A stretch of DNA of 64,000 nucleotides from Roseobacter fucihabitans (lineage in GTDB: Bacteria > Pseudomonadota > Alphaproteobacteria > Rhodobacterales > Rhodobacteraceae). A program made the position numbers and the translations under genes. This document shows, one piece after another, positions 36,856 through 46,616 of the stretch. The DNA is taken from the NCBI RefSeq assembly GCF_014337925.2, contig NZ_CP143423.1:3440501-3504500 (forward strand), written 5' to 3'. How positions within the stretch are numbered: the stretch's first letter is position 1; every line of letters begins with the position of its first letter. Under the pieces are notes generated by a model. That model saw nothing but the letters and a program-made list of their open reading frames with translations, was not told where the DNA came from and made no database searches.

Positions 36856-38451
36856 TTACTTGGTCACAGGCCAGTAGGATACCGCCGTAATCGCGCCGCC
36901 AAGGTTCAGGTTTTCCACGTTTTCCGCGCGTCCGGTTTGTTCGACTTTCTGGAACAGGATCGCAAAGGGCGCGACATCGCGGAATTCGGCCTGGATGTCC
37001 TGATACATCGTCGCACGCGTATCACGGTCGCTTTCAATAACAGCGGCGGCTGTTTTTTCCGTCAACCCATCCGTGTCCCAGGCATTGCGCCACGCCAGAA
37101 GGCCAGTCGCACCGGCCTCTTCGGTGTTATCGGGGTTGAACGCAAAGGTCCCCGCGTTTGTGTGCGGATCCGGGTAATCTGGACCCCAGGCCCCCATATA
37201 CATGTCCAATTCACGCGCCCGATACCGTGACAGGATCTGTTTGGCTGTCCCCACCGTGATGTTCAGCGTGATGCCCGCCTGTGCAAAGGTATTTTGCAGC
37301 GACTGGGTGATCTCGATGCGTTCCTGTGCTTCGCGCACGCCGACTTCAATCTCAAATTCACCGGCACCGGCTTCGGCCAATAGTTCCTTGGCTTTTTCAA
37401 TGTTCAGCGAGAAGGGGTTTTCGTTGACGGACCCCAGATAGGTGCCCGGCAGGAAATTCTGGTGAATTTTCCACTGGCCGCTCAGAAAGCTGTTTTGCAT
37501 CCCCTCATAATCGACCAGATATTTGATCGCCTGACGAACCTGCGGCTTGGACAGTTCGGGGTGTTTCTGATTGACCGAAATATACATCAGACGGCCACGC
37601 AATTCGTCATCAATGGCGACGCCCTCGGCTTGCCGCGCGCCTGCAATGTCTTCGGGGTTCAGGTTGCGGGCCACATCAATGTCACCGCGTTCCAGCAAGA
37701 GACGCTGTGTCGCGCTTTCCTGTACGTGGCGCACGATCACACGCTCCATCGCCGGGGCACCGAGATAGAAGTCAGGATTGGATTCCAACGTCACGCTCTC
37801 ATTTGGTTTCCAGCCAACCAGCTTATAAGCACCGGACCCGGCGGAGTTGGTTTTGAGCCAGGTGTTGCCCATGTCGCCGTCGACCTCATTGGCCATGACC
37901 AGTTCTTTGTCCACGATCCCGCCAATTGTCGCGGTGAGGCAGTTGAGGACAAAAGACGTCGCATATTTCTTGTCGGTGGTGATGGTGAGCGTGTTGCCCT
38001 CAGCTTTAATCGTGTCCTCTACGTTTTCCGCGGTGAAGCCGAATTGCGTCAGAATAAACGAGGGTGTCTTGTTCAGGATCACCGCCCGGCGCAGCGAGAA
38101 TTCGGCGTCCTCGGCGCGCACCGGATTGCCGGAGTGGAATGTCACGCCTTCGCGCATGGTAAAGGTGATGGATTTACCATCCTCGCTCACGACCCAGCTT
38201 TCTGCAAGGTCCGGTTGATATCCGGCGTCCAGGTTCAGCGGGTCAAAATTCACCAAACGGCCATAGATGTTGCGGATGACATCCGAGCCCGCAAATTCAA
38301 ACGATTCACCTGGGTCAATCGTCGTGATATCGTCGATCCGGTTGGCGATCACCAGCATGTTCGCCGGTGTTTCAGCATAGGCCGCAAAGGACGATACGCT
38401 CACCGCAAGGCCGATCGCAGCACTCGTCAGTAGTCTGTTAAAAGCATTCAT
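36856..38451 (-). CDS. Peptide ABC transporter substrate-binding protein (DppA-like)
   Basis: The 531-residue periplasmic protein has a Sec signal (LLTSAAIGLAVSVSSFAAYA, cleavage after AYA) and the SBP family 5 motif set: DPGESFEFAGSDVIRNIYGR and LAESWVVSEDGKSITFTMRE, later GAWGPDYPDPHTNAGTFAFN. It delivers peptides to the two permeases. The gene heads the operon. An M19 dipeptidase gene upstream on the same strand fits a peptide-use module. Confidence 0.92.
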   Translation of the reverse strand: MNAFNRLLTSAAIGLAVSVSSFAAYAETPANMLVIANRIDDITTIDPGESFEFAGSDVIRNIYGRLVNFDPLNLDAGYQPDLAESWVVSEDGKSITFTMREGVTFHSGNPVRAEDAEFSLRRAVILNKTPSFILTQFGFTAENVEDTIKAEGNTLTITTDKKYATSFVLNCLTATIGGIVDKELVMANEVDGDMGNTWLKTNSAGSGAYKLVGWKPNESVTLESNPDFYLGAPAMERVIVRHVQESATQRLLLERGDIDVARNLNPEDIAGARQAEGVAIDDELRGRLMYISVNQKHPELSKPQVRQAIKYLVDYEGMQNSFLSGQWKIHQNFLPGTYLGSVNENPFSLNIEKAKELLAEAGAGEFEIEVGVREAQERIEITQSLQNTFAQAGITLNITVGTAKQILSRYRARELDMYMGAWGPDYPDPHTNAGTFAFNPDNTEEAGATGLLAWRNAWDTDGLTEKTAAAVIESDRDTRATMYQDIQAEFRDVAPFAILFQKVEQTGRAENVENLNLGGAITAVSYWPVTK

Positions 38452-38505
38452 TTTAGAACCTCTCCTGTTCCGTTTCGTTTTTATTTTCTACATGCGTTCG
38501 AGGGG

Positions 38506-39594
38506 TTATTCCCCCCAGGTTTTTTCCAGCACACGCAGCCAATTCCCGTGGCACAACTTCGCCATCAGAGCGTCGTCATAGCCATGTTTCTTCATCGCGG
38601 CGCGCAGATGCGGCAAACCTGCGCAGGTCGTTAGATCATCGGGCACCACAGCACCGTCATAATCGGACCCAAACCCCACGCGGTCCTCGCCCAGCTGGTC
38701 GATCAGGTGATCGAGATGGCGCAGCATCTGTTCAAGCGGCACATCAGACAGCATACGCCCATCGTTCCGCAGGAAAGCCACCGCGAAATTCAACCCTACC
38801 ATACCATCGCTCTCGCGTATCGCGGCAAGTTGCTTATCCGTCAGATTGCGGCTGTGCGGGCATATGGCATGTGCGTTGGAATGGGTCGCCACCAGCGGCT
38901 TGGTCGAATGACGCGCCACGTCCCAGAACCCGGCCTCATTCAGATGGGACAAATCCACCATGATCCCCAACGCATCGCAACGCTGCACCAATCGCAGGCC
39001 GTGATCGGTCAATCCGCTGCCAATGTCGGGCGTGCTGGGGTATCTGAACGGCACACCATGGCCAAAAATCGTCGAGCGGCTCCAGACCGGACCGAGGGAG
39101 CGCAGACCGGCCTTGTAAAGGACTTCCAGCGTGTTGAGATCGGCATCAATCGCCTCGGCGCCCTCAATGTGGAAGATCGCCGCCAGCTTGCCGGACCCAA
39201 GTGTTTCGCGGAGCTGCGCGACACTGCGGCAGACCGTCAGCGCACCGCGCTTTTCCAGATCAAATAGGATGGCCGCCTGCGACATCACAACAGGAAAGGC
39301 GTCTTCCCAGTCAATTGGATCAGGGAGGGGCAGGTCATAAGACGCGTTCGTCATTTCCTTGAACTTGAATTCCAGATCAATGGGAGAGGGCACATAAACC
39401 GCAAAGAACCCGCCACCAAACCCGCCCGCAGCGGCCTTGGCCGCATCAATCGCCCCATCGCGCCCGGACACGAATGTCTGCGCCGCCGACACCCCCCCGG
39501 CACGGTACAACTTCAGCAAGACATCGTTATGTCCGTCAAAAACGGTCGGTTCGGTTTGATTGCCCACGCGGTGCCTGCCCCCAATATCCTTCAT
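38506..39594 (-). CDS. Membrane dipeptidase family protein (M19)
   Basis: The 362-residue zinc dipeptidase has the M19 metal set: FDGHNDVLLKLY (HxD), the bridging Glu in IEGAEAIDADL, the His ligands in VATHSNAHAICPHSRNLTD and GFGSDYDGAVVPDD. It cleaves dipeptides, often D-amino acid or dehydropeptides in bacteria. The start is put at MKDIGGRH (39594), since the longer frame (39618) adds little. Upstream, on the other strand, is a LysR gene that may control this operon. Confidence 0.9.
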   Translation of the reverse strand: MKDIGGRHRVGNQTEPTVFDGHNDVLLKLYRAGGVSAAQTFVSGRDGAIDAAKAAAGGFGGGFFAVYVPSPIDLEFKFKEMTNASYDLPLPDPIDWEDAFPVVMSQAAILFDLEKRGALTVCRSVAQLRETLGSGKLAAIFHIEGAEAIDADLNTLEVLYKAGLRSLGPVWSRSTIFGHGVPFRYPSTPDIGSGLTDHGLRLVQRCDALGIMVDLSHLNEAGFWDVARHSTKPLVATHSNAHAICPHSRNLTDKQLAAIRESDGMVGLNFAVAFLRNDGRMLSDVPLEQMLRHLDHLIDQLGEDRVGFGSDYDGAVVPDDLTTCAGLPHLRAAMKKHGYDDALMAKLCHGNWLRVLEKTWGE

Positions 39595-39679
39595 GCACCT
39601 TATATCAGGAATTCTCATGGGCTAGCTTTTCTTCTATGATATTTACTCATTCGCCCATGAGGAACTTGCAGGGGATCAA

Positions 39680-40588
39680 ATGGTAGGCAAAACCACACAT
39701 AGCCTGAACGAATATCAGGCACTCCGCGCCTTGATGGAAAGCGGCACGACGTCGAAAGCCGCCATAAGGCTCGGGTTATCGCAATCCGCCGTGAGCCGTT
39801 CCATCGCCAGTCTCGAGGCCCGCACGGGGCGTCTTTTGTTTGAGCGTGACGCGGGGCGGCTCCGCCCGACGCATGAGGCGGCGCAAATGAACCGCCGCCT
39901 TGATCCGCTGTTTGAAGCGCTGGACCGCATTGATGGCCCCCCTGACGTGGCCCAGGAGACCCTGCGCATCATCGCACCCCCAACCTATGCGCATCGGTTT
40001 CTGGTTCATCACATCGCGACCTTCCTCAAAATCAACCCGCATTTCTTTGTGAGCCTCGAAGTGTCCCCCTCTGAGGACGTCATCCGCGGGATCCTTGAGC
40101 GTCGCTTTGACATTGGCCTGACCGGTGTCGAATTATCGCGAGATGGCGTGAAGCTGACACCTTACCGGACGTCGAGCGCGGTCTGCGCCATGGCGGTGGA
40201 TCATCCCCTTGTGGGGCTGGATGTGGTGCGCCCCGAAGACCTTGATGGGCAACAGCTGATTGCGCTGACCCATCGCCATGCTCGTCGCGCGCAACTGGAA
40301 AGGGCGTTGCATGGGTGCCGAAGCACGCCGAAAATCGTGGCCGAAGTCTCGACGGCATTTGCGGCGGTGGATCTGGCCAAGGAAGGGCTCGGTTTGGCCA
40401 TCGTCAACCCTTTTCCGGTGGTGCATTACCGATCAGACGAGGTGATCTTCAAACCCTTCGCCTCGCATATCGAATATCGCAGCTATTTCGTGACGCCCGA
40501 TCACGGTGCGGCCTCCGGCATCGCCCGCGCCTTCATGCGGCATTTGCGATTGCACACGGCCACAGATGATTTTTCGCAAAAAGCATAG
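39680..40588 (+). CDS. LysR family transcriptional regulator
   Basis: The 302-residue protein has the LysR HTH (ALRALMESGTTSKAAIRLGL then SQSAVSRSIASLEARTGRLL) and the substrate domain. It is divergent from the dipeptidase/peptide transporter operon with an 85-bp gap, so probably regulates it. The effector may be a peptide or amino acid (inference). Confidence 0.88.
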   Translation: MVGKTTHSLNEYQALRALMESGTTSKAAIRLGLSQSAVSRSIASLEARTGRLLFERDAGRLRPTHEAAQMNRRLDPLFEALDRIDGPPDVAQETLRIIAPPTYAHRFLVHHIATFLKINPHFFVSLEVSPSEDVIRGILERRFDIGLTGVELSRDGVKLTPYRTSSAVCAMAVDHPLVGLDVVRPEDLDGQQLIALTHRHARRAQLERALHGCRSTPKIVAEVSTAFAAVDLAKEGLGLAIVNPFPVVHYRSDEVIFKPFASHIEYRSYFVTPDHGAASGIARAFMRHLRLHTATDDFSQKA

Positions 40589-40697
40589 GGTCCCGTCCTT
40601 TTGAGGGATGAAAATCTGCGCCCCTCATGTGGACCTCGCACCACAGGTCGTTTAGGGCTTGCATGAACCGCAAAAGAGCAAGGTAGGCGTGAAAAAC

Positions 40698-42911
40698 ATG
40701 GACAATCCTGACATCGTATACACCAAGGTCGACGAAGCCCCGGAACTGGCATCGGCCTCGCTCCTGCCCATCATCCAGCGTTTTGCAGCGGCAGCGGGTG
40801 TTTCCGTCGGCACGCGCGACATTTCACTGGCCGGGCGCATCATTGCGAGCTTTCCCGAAAACCTGACGAAGGCGCAACGGCAATCCGACGACCTGGCCAT
40901 TCTGGGCGAATTGGTGAAATCACCCGGCGCGAATGTGATCAAGTTGCCAAATATTTCCGCCTCCGTGCCGCAGCTGGTCGCCGCCATCAGCGAATTGCAA
41001 TCGCAAGGCTACAACCTGCCCGATTATCCCGAAACGCCGGGCACGGACGCCGAAAAAGCAATCCGCGCGCGGTATGACGCCATCAAGGGCTCTGCGGTGA
41101 ACCCCGTCCTGCGCGAGGGCAACTCGGATCGCCGCGCGGCGGCTGCGGTCAAGAATTACGCCCAGGCCAACCCGCATTCGATGGGCACATGGTCATCCGA
41201 CAGCAAAACCCGCGTGGCGACAATGTCGGCGGGGGACTTCCGCTCAAACGAGACCTCCGTGACCCTCACCGCCGCACAATCAGGCACCGCACGCATCGAA
41301 TTGGTCGGCAGAGACGGCTCGGTCACAATCTTAAAAGAGGTGGTAGATTTTCCCGAGGGCACGGTCGTGGATGCGACCTTTATGTCGGCCAGGGCTCTGA
41401 ACAGTTTCCTGCTGGAACAGATCGAGGCCACCAAAGCGGATGGCATTCTGTTTTCGATCCACCTCAAGGCGACGATGATGAAGGTGTCCGACCCGATCCT
41501 CTTCGGACACGCGGTCAAGGCCTTCCTGAAACCGGTGTTCGACACTTATGCAGATGATCTGGCCGCGGTGGGTGCGAACCCGAACTCAGGCTTGGGTGCC
41601 GTGCTCGAAAGCGTTCAGACCTCTCCGAAATCGGCGGAAATCCTGGCGGCGATTGACGCGACCATGGCCGATGCGCCACCGCTCTATATGGTGAATTCCG
41701 ACAAGGGGATCACTAATCTGCACGTGCCTTCTGACGTGATCATCGACGCCTCCTTGCCGGCCTTGATCCGGGCGGGTGGCAAGGGCTGGGGCCCAGATGG
41801 CAAGGAAGCGGACACCGTTTGCGTGATCCCCGACAGCGCCTATGCCTCCGTTTATGACGAGGCGATCAAAGATTGCAAAGCAAACGGCGCGCTTGATCCG
41901 GCCACTGCGGGCACGGTGCAGAACATCGGCCTGATGGCGCAAAAAGCCGAAGAATACGGCTCCCACCCCACCACCTTCGAGGTTCCCACCGCCGGGACGG
42001 TTCGGATGATCGCGGCAAATGGCGACATCCTGCATGAGCATGATGTCGAGGCCGGGGACATCTGGCGGTCCGCCTCCACCCGTCAGGCCCCGATCGAGGA
42101 TTGGGTGCAGCTGGCCATTGACCGGCAGGCGATCGAAGGATGCGAGGCGATCTTCTGGCTGGACGAGACCCGCGCGCATGATGCGCAACTGCTGAACTAT
42201 GTGAAACCGCTGCTGACAAAGGCCGGGGTGTCGGAGAAATTCCAAATCCTTGCCCCGCGCGAGGCCACACGCGTAAGTTTTGACACCATCCGCCGTGGGG
42301 AAACCTCCATCGCCGTCACCGGGAACGTCTTGCGGGACTATCTGACCGATCTGTTTCCGATCCTCGAGCTTGGGACCTCCGCCAAGATGCTGTCCATCGT
42401 CAAGCTGATGCAGGGCGGTGGCTTGTTTGAAACCGGCGCGGGCGGATCGGCCCCCAAACACGTGCAGCAATTGGTCGAGGAAAACCATCTGCGCTGGGAT
42501 TCTCTGGGAGAGTTCTGCGCCTTGGGCGAGAGCCTGAAGTTTCTGGCACAGGTCAAGGGCAACGCCAAAGCCAAGGTGCTGGGCGATGCCGTCGATCTGG
42601 CAACGCAGGGCATTTTGGATCACAATAAATCGCCCGGACGCAAGGTCGGTCAAGCCGATAACCGCGACAGCCATTATTACTTTGCGCTCTATTGGGCGCA
42701 GGCGCTGGCGGCACAGGGTGATGACGCGGAAATTGCAGCGTATTTTGTGCCCATCGCGAAGGCATTGGCAGAGAATGAAGCCGTGATTCAAGCCGAGATT
42801 GCCGCAGTTCAGGGTGCCCCGGCGCAGATCGGCGGGTATTTTCATTCTGATGCCGACAAGACCACGGCCGTGATGCGCCCGTCATCCACACTGAACGCAA
42901 TCATCGACTGA
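40698..42911 (+). CDS. icd: NADP-dependent isocitrate dehydrogenase, monomeric type
   Basis: The 737-residue enzyme is of the monomeric IDH class, about 740 residues, unrelated in length to the 400-residue dimer. It oxidises isocitrate to 2-oxoglutarate with NADP in the TCA cycle. Family stretches are [20 protein letters not shown] (the substrate loop), [24 protein letters not shown] and [16 protein letters not shown] with AAGGTAGGCGTGAAAAAC before it. A TTG 39 nt upstream is also in frame but less likely. Confidence 0.95.
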   Translation: MDNPDIVYTKVDEAPELASASLLPIIQRFAAAAGVSVGTRDISLAGRIIASFPENLTKAQRQSDDLAILGELVKSPGANVIKLPNISASVPQLVAAISELQSQGYNLPDYPETPGTDAEKAIRARYDAIKGSAVNPVLREGNSDRRAAAAVKNYAQANPHSMGTWSSDSKTRVATMSAGDFRSNETSVTLTAAQSGTARIELVGRDGSVTILKEVVDFPEGTVVDATFMSARALNSFLLEQIEATKADGILFSIHLKATMMKVSDPILFGHAVKAFLKPVFDTYADDLAAVGANPNSGLGAVLESVQTSPKSAEILAAIDATMADAPPLYMVNSDKGITNLHVPSDVIIDASLPALIRAGGKGWGPDGKEADTVCVIPDSAYASVYDEAIKDCKANGALDPATAGTVQNIGLMAQKAEEYGSHPTTFEVPTAGTVRMIAANGDILHEHDVEAGDIWRSASTRQAPIEDWVQLAIDRQAIEGCEAIFWLDETRAHDAQLLNYVKPLLTKAGVSEKFQILAPREATRVSFDTIRRGETSIAVTGNVLRDYLTDLFPILELGTSAKMLSIVKLMQGGGLFETGAGGSAPKHVQQLVEENHLRWDSLGEFCALGESLKFLAQVKGNAKAKVLGDAVDLATQGILDHNKSPGRKVGQADNRDSHYYFALYWAQALAAQGDDAEIAAYFVPIAKALAENEAVIQAEIAAVQGAPAQIGGYFHSDADKTTAVMRPSSTLNAIID

Positions 42912-42920
42912 ACCCGCCAG

Positions 42921-42949
42921 CCCCCGCCACACGATCTTTGCGGCGGGGG
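42921..42949 (+). terminator. Hairpin terminator after icd
   Basis: 8-bp stem CCCCCGCC / GGCGGGGG, loop of 13, just 10 nt after the stop codon. No T run follows, so its strength is uncertain. Confidence 0.55.
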
Positions 42950-43180
42950 TTGACCCATGGACCGCGTGGTTTCGTTTGATTTGAATGGAACGGTCAAAGG
43001 ACGACCCTGCGTTCGAGGCTCTGGCCTCACGTCTCTGATGAAACCGCCGCAACCCTTTCGGGACCGGGTAAACACCCGGACGTTACATCCAAGGCGTCGC
43101 CTCCAGTCAAAAACCGGCTATAGGCAGCGACAGCCATGACCAATTGCAAACGCGTCCCATCGGGGCTGTCCGCGCATCCG

Positions 43181-44098
43181 TTAAGCGTTGACCTCAGAGG
43201 TTTCAGCCCAGTAGCGGTTCATGAGGTGCAATGCGGCATCGATGTCTTCAACCACACCGTCCACATCCATCAGCGCAACCAGTTCCGGTGCGTCACGAAT
43301 AATCTGCCCGCTCAGAAATATGCGCGCGCCCGGATTACTGACACGCAGCGCAATGATCAGCCGGGCAAGCCCTGCTGCCGAATGGCTGCCTCCTGCGGAT
43401 AGTCCGATGACGCGGCACCCGGAGGCTGAAATCTCCCGCACCAGGTCATGATGGGACAGCCCGACGTGCAGATCGATATCCCACCCTTCTTTGCCCAGAA
43501 GATCGGCTGCCATGCGCACACCGACGATATGGGTTTCGTCGGGGACGCAGGCAAAGACGGCGGATTTCTTGAGCACAGGCTTGTTGGGTACAAACAGATA
43601 GCTAAGGCTGCGCATGATCGAATAGATTCGGCTTGAGCCGATGGAAACCTCCACGAAAGAGACGTGATCCTCGTCCCACCAGTCCCCCAGCGTGCGTGCG
43701 GCTTCCGCCAGATAGGCCAGATATATCGCGTCCAGAGAGGCACCATCCTCGCGCAACCCGTCGATAAACGCCGCCCCCTCGCCCGGTTCAGGCGAGATCA
43801 GCGCGTAACAGAGGGTATCCACTACACGTTGTGGTGGATGGTCCAGATTATAACTATTGGTTGAACCTATGACCTTCACCCGGTTCAAGACCTCGTCGAT
43901 GATTGCACCGACAACATCCTCTGGAAGCTTGGATTTAAGTTCCAGAACATTCGTCTGTGTCTTCAAGTAAATCTCGGGTGAGAATTGCTCAAAGTCTCTC
44001 TTCAATGATGGCATGATCCCCCCCGGGTCATCAGACCCCAGATCAAAAAATTTCGAAGAACGCGCGCCGTTTAATAATGATAAATTTTCATCGGCCAA
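43181..44098 (-). CDS. Cobalamin-binding-domain protein, PpaA/AerR-like
   Basis: A 305-residue protein. Residues 100-175 (GDWWDEDHVSFVEVSIGSSR) resemble the four-helix B12-cap domain; residues about 185-300 the Rossmann-like B12-binding domain (VFACVPDETHIVGVRMAADL, then GLSHHDLVREISASGCRVIG and GLSAGGSHSAAGLARLIIAL). The classic DxHxxG base-off motif is absent, as in the photosynthesis regulators PpaA and AerR, where light-sensitive cobalamin acts as ligand. A light-responsive regulator role is inference; no photosynthesis genes are in the window. Confidence 0.72.
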   Translation of the reverse strand: MADENLSLLNGARSSKFFDLGSDDPGGIMPSLKRDFEQFSPEIYLKTQTNVLELKSKLPEDVVGAIIDEVLNRVKVIGSTNSYNLDHPPQRVVDTLCYALISPEPGEGAAFIDGLREDGASLDAIYLAYLAEAARTLGDWWDEDHVSFVEVSIGSSRIYSIMRSLSYLFVPNKPVLKKSAVFACVPDETHIVGVRMAADLLGKEGWDIDLHVGLSHHDLVREISASGCRVIGLSAGGSHSAAGLARLIIALRVSNPGARIFLSGQIIRDAPELVALMDVDGVVEDIDAALHLMNRYWAETSEVNA

Positions 44099-44434
44099 TC
44101 TGTCAACAATAGTTTACAAACCTTGGGGGAAAAGAAGCCCGGCGCAGCGAGTAAACACTCATCGGGAGCGCATCTTTGGGGTGTGTTCGCGCGGTACAAA
44201 CGACGGCGGCGCAAATACCGCCCGCAATGCTTGTAGGGTGCCACCCAATTTCGGGCGGAGTTTTCGCACGGCGCGACGCTGCAGCAAAATCGGCGGCTAT
44301 CCGCCATACCCCCCCCGATTTCGTGGGGGTTTTCCGGGAAAGACTCCCCCTCCTGAAGCGTATCCCCCTTAGGTGATCGCGCGAAACGCCCAGAAGCCCT
44401 GCACCACCCGAAACCGGACGATGCAGGTTGGTTT
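44099..44434. other. Intergenic stretch without recognised gene
   Basis: 336 bp. Open frames on either strand are short and without motifs. GC-rich with several C and G runs (for example around 44310-44325). No terminator of clear form was found. Confidence 0.4.
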
Positions 44435-45823
44435 TTATGTCAGGCTGTGGCGCAGTTTCGGCAGGCGCGACAAAATCAATGCATCCAGTGCCAACACACT
44501 CAACAAAGCCAGACCCGCCATCGGAAAGGCCATTGAAACCGCGAGGCCCACCAGAACCGCACCTTGCCACAGCGGCAGATCTTTGGGCATGGGAGGTGCC
44601 GCGAGACGGCCAGCCTTGAGCGGGCGACGTTTCCACCACAACACAACAGAGCTGATGCATAAGAACAAGACCGACAGGCAGACAAGCGAGTTCGCCAGAA
44701 CGCTCCACAAGCCCAAAACCCCCATGTGCAACGCGATGCCGACGGCCATGGCTTTGCCTGCAAGCGAATAGTCCTCGTATCTGACATCCGCCAGTATTTT
44801 GCCGGTATATTGATCAATGTGGACCGTGCGATCCGACATCGGATCCGGACTATCCGTGTTCATCGAATCGCGGCTAAGCGTCCAAACCCCGGTATCAGAT
44901 TGGGGCAGATTGAGCTGATACCGCGCGTCAAATCCGATCTGGCGCGCCAGCGCATCCAACGCATCAAGCGTCACGGCACCCTGCACCACGCCCTCGCTAC
45001 CGACATCGCTTCCCGAAGCCGGCATCGGCGTTTGCTCCAGCGCCCAGGGCACCTCGCGCCGGTCATGGTTCATGCTGGCATGGGTTTCATCCGACAGGGG
45101 CACATTGTCCCATTTTTCCGCCGGAAACTGGCTCCAGGCCTGTACGATCTTACCGCCCCAGATGCCTGCCCAGGCGAGCCCGGAGATCAGAAAGAACACC
45201 AAAAACAAAAACAACCAGATGCCGACAACACCGTGCAATGATTTCCACAATGCCCGCCCCCGGCCAAAACGCGGGATCAGCGCACCGCGCCATCCGGCCT
45301 CTCGCGGCCACCACATGTAAAGCCCGGTCGCAATCAGAACGAGGGTCAAAGAAGCCGCCGTTTCGAGCATAAGGTCCCCCTTCACCCCCAGCATCAAGTC
45401 ACTGTGAAGCCCATCGGCAAAATCATACCAGCCGCTGCGGCGCGGAAAGGTCTCGACGATCTGAGCCGTATAGGGATCAACGGCAACCATCGTCGCGTCC
45501 TCCCCTGCGTCCACGCGAAACAGCGCCGCTACATCGTTGCTGCGGGGTGCCACATATTGCTTCAACACGCCCTGTGGGATCGCGGCGCGCACGGCATCTG
45601 CCTGAACCGATAGGGGTTGTATGATCTCTTGGGGGATAACGGGCGTGCGTTCTCCGTCACGCCCGTCGACCCAGGCGATCCACATCATGCACATGCCGGT
45701 GACGGCGAGTATGGAAAGGAACGGGATCACGAATAGCCCTGCGTAAAAGTGCCAGCGCCATGCCGCAAAGTATCGTTTATTCGCGCCGCTCTTGGGCTGC
45801 GCATTGATGTCAGTAACTGTCAT
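44435..45823 (-). CDS. PepSY-associated membrane protein (PiuB/iron-uptake type)
   Basis: The 462-residue protein has about four to five hydrophobic segments, with the PepSY-TM pattern: WRWHFYAGLFVIPFLSILAV near the start, then DGLHSDLMLG, LWKSLHGVVGIWLFLFLVFF and, near residue 370, ALHMGVLGLWSVLANSLVCL. Family members are inner-membrane reductases or accessory factors for siderophore or haem uptake. A small exported protein precedes it by 66 bp, forming a probable two-gene unit. Confidence 0.85.
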   Translation of the reverse strand: MTVTDINAQPKSGANKRYFAAWRWHFYAGLFVIPFLSILAVTGMCMMWIAWVDGRDGERTPVIPQEIIQPLSVQADAVRAAIPQGVLKQYVAPRSNDVAALFRVDAGEDATMVAVDPYTAQIVETFPRRSGWYDFADGLHSDLMLGVKGDLMLETAASLTLVLIATGLYMWWPREAGWRGALIPRFGRGRALWKSLHGVVGIWLFLFLVFFLISGLAWAGIWGGKIVQAWSQFPAEKWDNVPLSDETHASMNHDRREVPWALEQTPMPASGSDVGSEGVVQGAVTLDALDALARQIGFDARYQLNLPQSDTGVWTLSRDSMNTDSPDPMSDRTVHIDQYTGKILADVRYEDYSLAGKAMAVGIALHMGVLGLWSVLANSLVCLSVLFLCISSVVLWWKRRPLKAGRLAAPPMPKDLPLWQGAVLVGLAVSMAFPMAGLALLSVLALDALILSRLPKLRHSLT

Positions 45824-45889
45824 GTTTTGGCTCCAAGCCTGTTGAACCGCCGGACGGGCGGGCAGAAGTTGAACTCATTTGGGGTGAGA

Positions 45890-46255
45890 TCAGACTTGGG
45901 GCGGCGCGCGCGTCAGTCGGGAGCGATCAGGCGCGCATGTGCGGTGAAGCTCTTTGGCAACAAAGATCAGCCTGCGCGTCTGATCCGTCACCACAAGCGG
46001 CAGCGCAGGGCTGGACGGCGGCACAAGAGCCGCCCCCATCAAGCGGCACGCCTCACAGTTCTGGCGTTGCGCATCATCCTTGCCGTCCAGCCCTGCGCAG
46101 ATGTCAGAGAGCGATCCGCCCGCCGCGACATAGGCCGCAAGGTCCGGCGAGACAGCTGCACGGACACCGCTATGGGAAAAAGCGGAAAGCGCCATGGCGC
46201 AGATCAGCGCCAAGCATATAACAGCTTTGCAATGGAAGACGGGAAGCCGGACCAT
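45890..46255 (-). CDS. Small exported protein (DUF2946-like)
   Basis: A 121-residue protein with a Sec-like signal (ICLALICAMALSAFSHSGVR then A), followed by SLSDICAGLDGK and NCEACRLMGAALVPP, a CxxC motif typical of DUF2946-type small proteins that occur with TonB receptors and PepSY proteins. The start MVRLPVFHCK at 46255 is preferred; an in-frame ATG at 46282 is also open. Likely acts in the periplasm with the PepSY protein. Confidence 0.68.
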   Translation of the reverse strand: MVRLPVFHCKAVICLALICAMALSAFSHSGVRAAVSPDLAAYVAAGGSLSDICAGLDGKDDAQRQNCEACRLMGAALVPPSSPALPLVVTDQTRRLIFVAKELHRTCAPDRSRLTRAPPQV

Positions 46256-46616
46256 GTGCTCAACTCTAAATGGTTCTTTCACGATTAACGAGGGGGTCTT
46301 TTGTGGTGTACGCGTCAGATCGGGAGGTCAGCGGTCAAACGCGCATTTACCAAGGCATTTTTTCGACCGTTGTTACCGTGGCGGTCGGAAATATTCCGAC
46401 AAGCGGTTTTTTAATTGGGCAGGCGGCGTTTGATCCGAGCCCGGCAGCGCAGGCTATCTGCAGGACGGCCTCTTTCCTGAGGGCACCAACGGGGGCACAG
46501 TTTCTTGTCTTCTCCGGCTGTTTGTTGATGTCGTGAACCGCGGACCCAACCAGATGACCGCGGTGGAAACGACGTCCTTTACGAAACTGCGGGCAGGCGC
46601 TTCCCTTAGCAGGTCG
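46256..46616. other. Intergenic stretch with one hairpin
   Basis: 361 bp with no recognised gene. At 46384-46400 a 7-bp hairpin (GTCGGAA / TTCCGAC, loop ATA) is followed by AAGCGGTTTTTT, a possible plus-strand terminator, though no plus-strand gene precedes it. Confidence 0.4.

Noticed and set aside
35575-37230. 551-residue open frame on the plus strand
   Set aside because: Antisense shadow of the dppB/dppC-type permeases; His/Arg/Gln-rich composition typical of high-GC shadows.
41586-42845. 419-residue open frame on the minus strand
   Set aside because: Shadow of icd.
43047-43085. GC-rich inverted repeats as a possible riboswitch near the B12-binding gene
   Set aside because: Only short stems (for example CCGGGTAAACACCCGG); no conserved cobalamin box seen and the orientation does not fit a leader.
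42957-43139. 60-residue open frame after icd
   Set aside because: Basic, no motif, no clear ribosome site; probably random.
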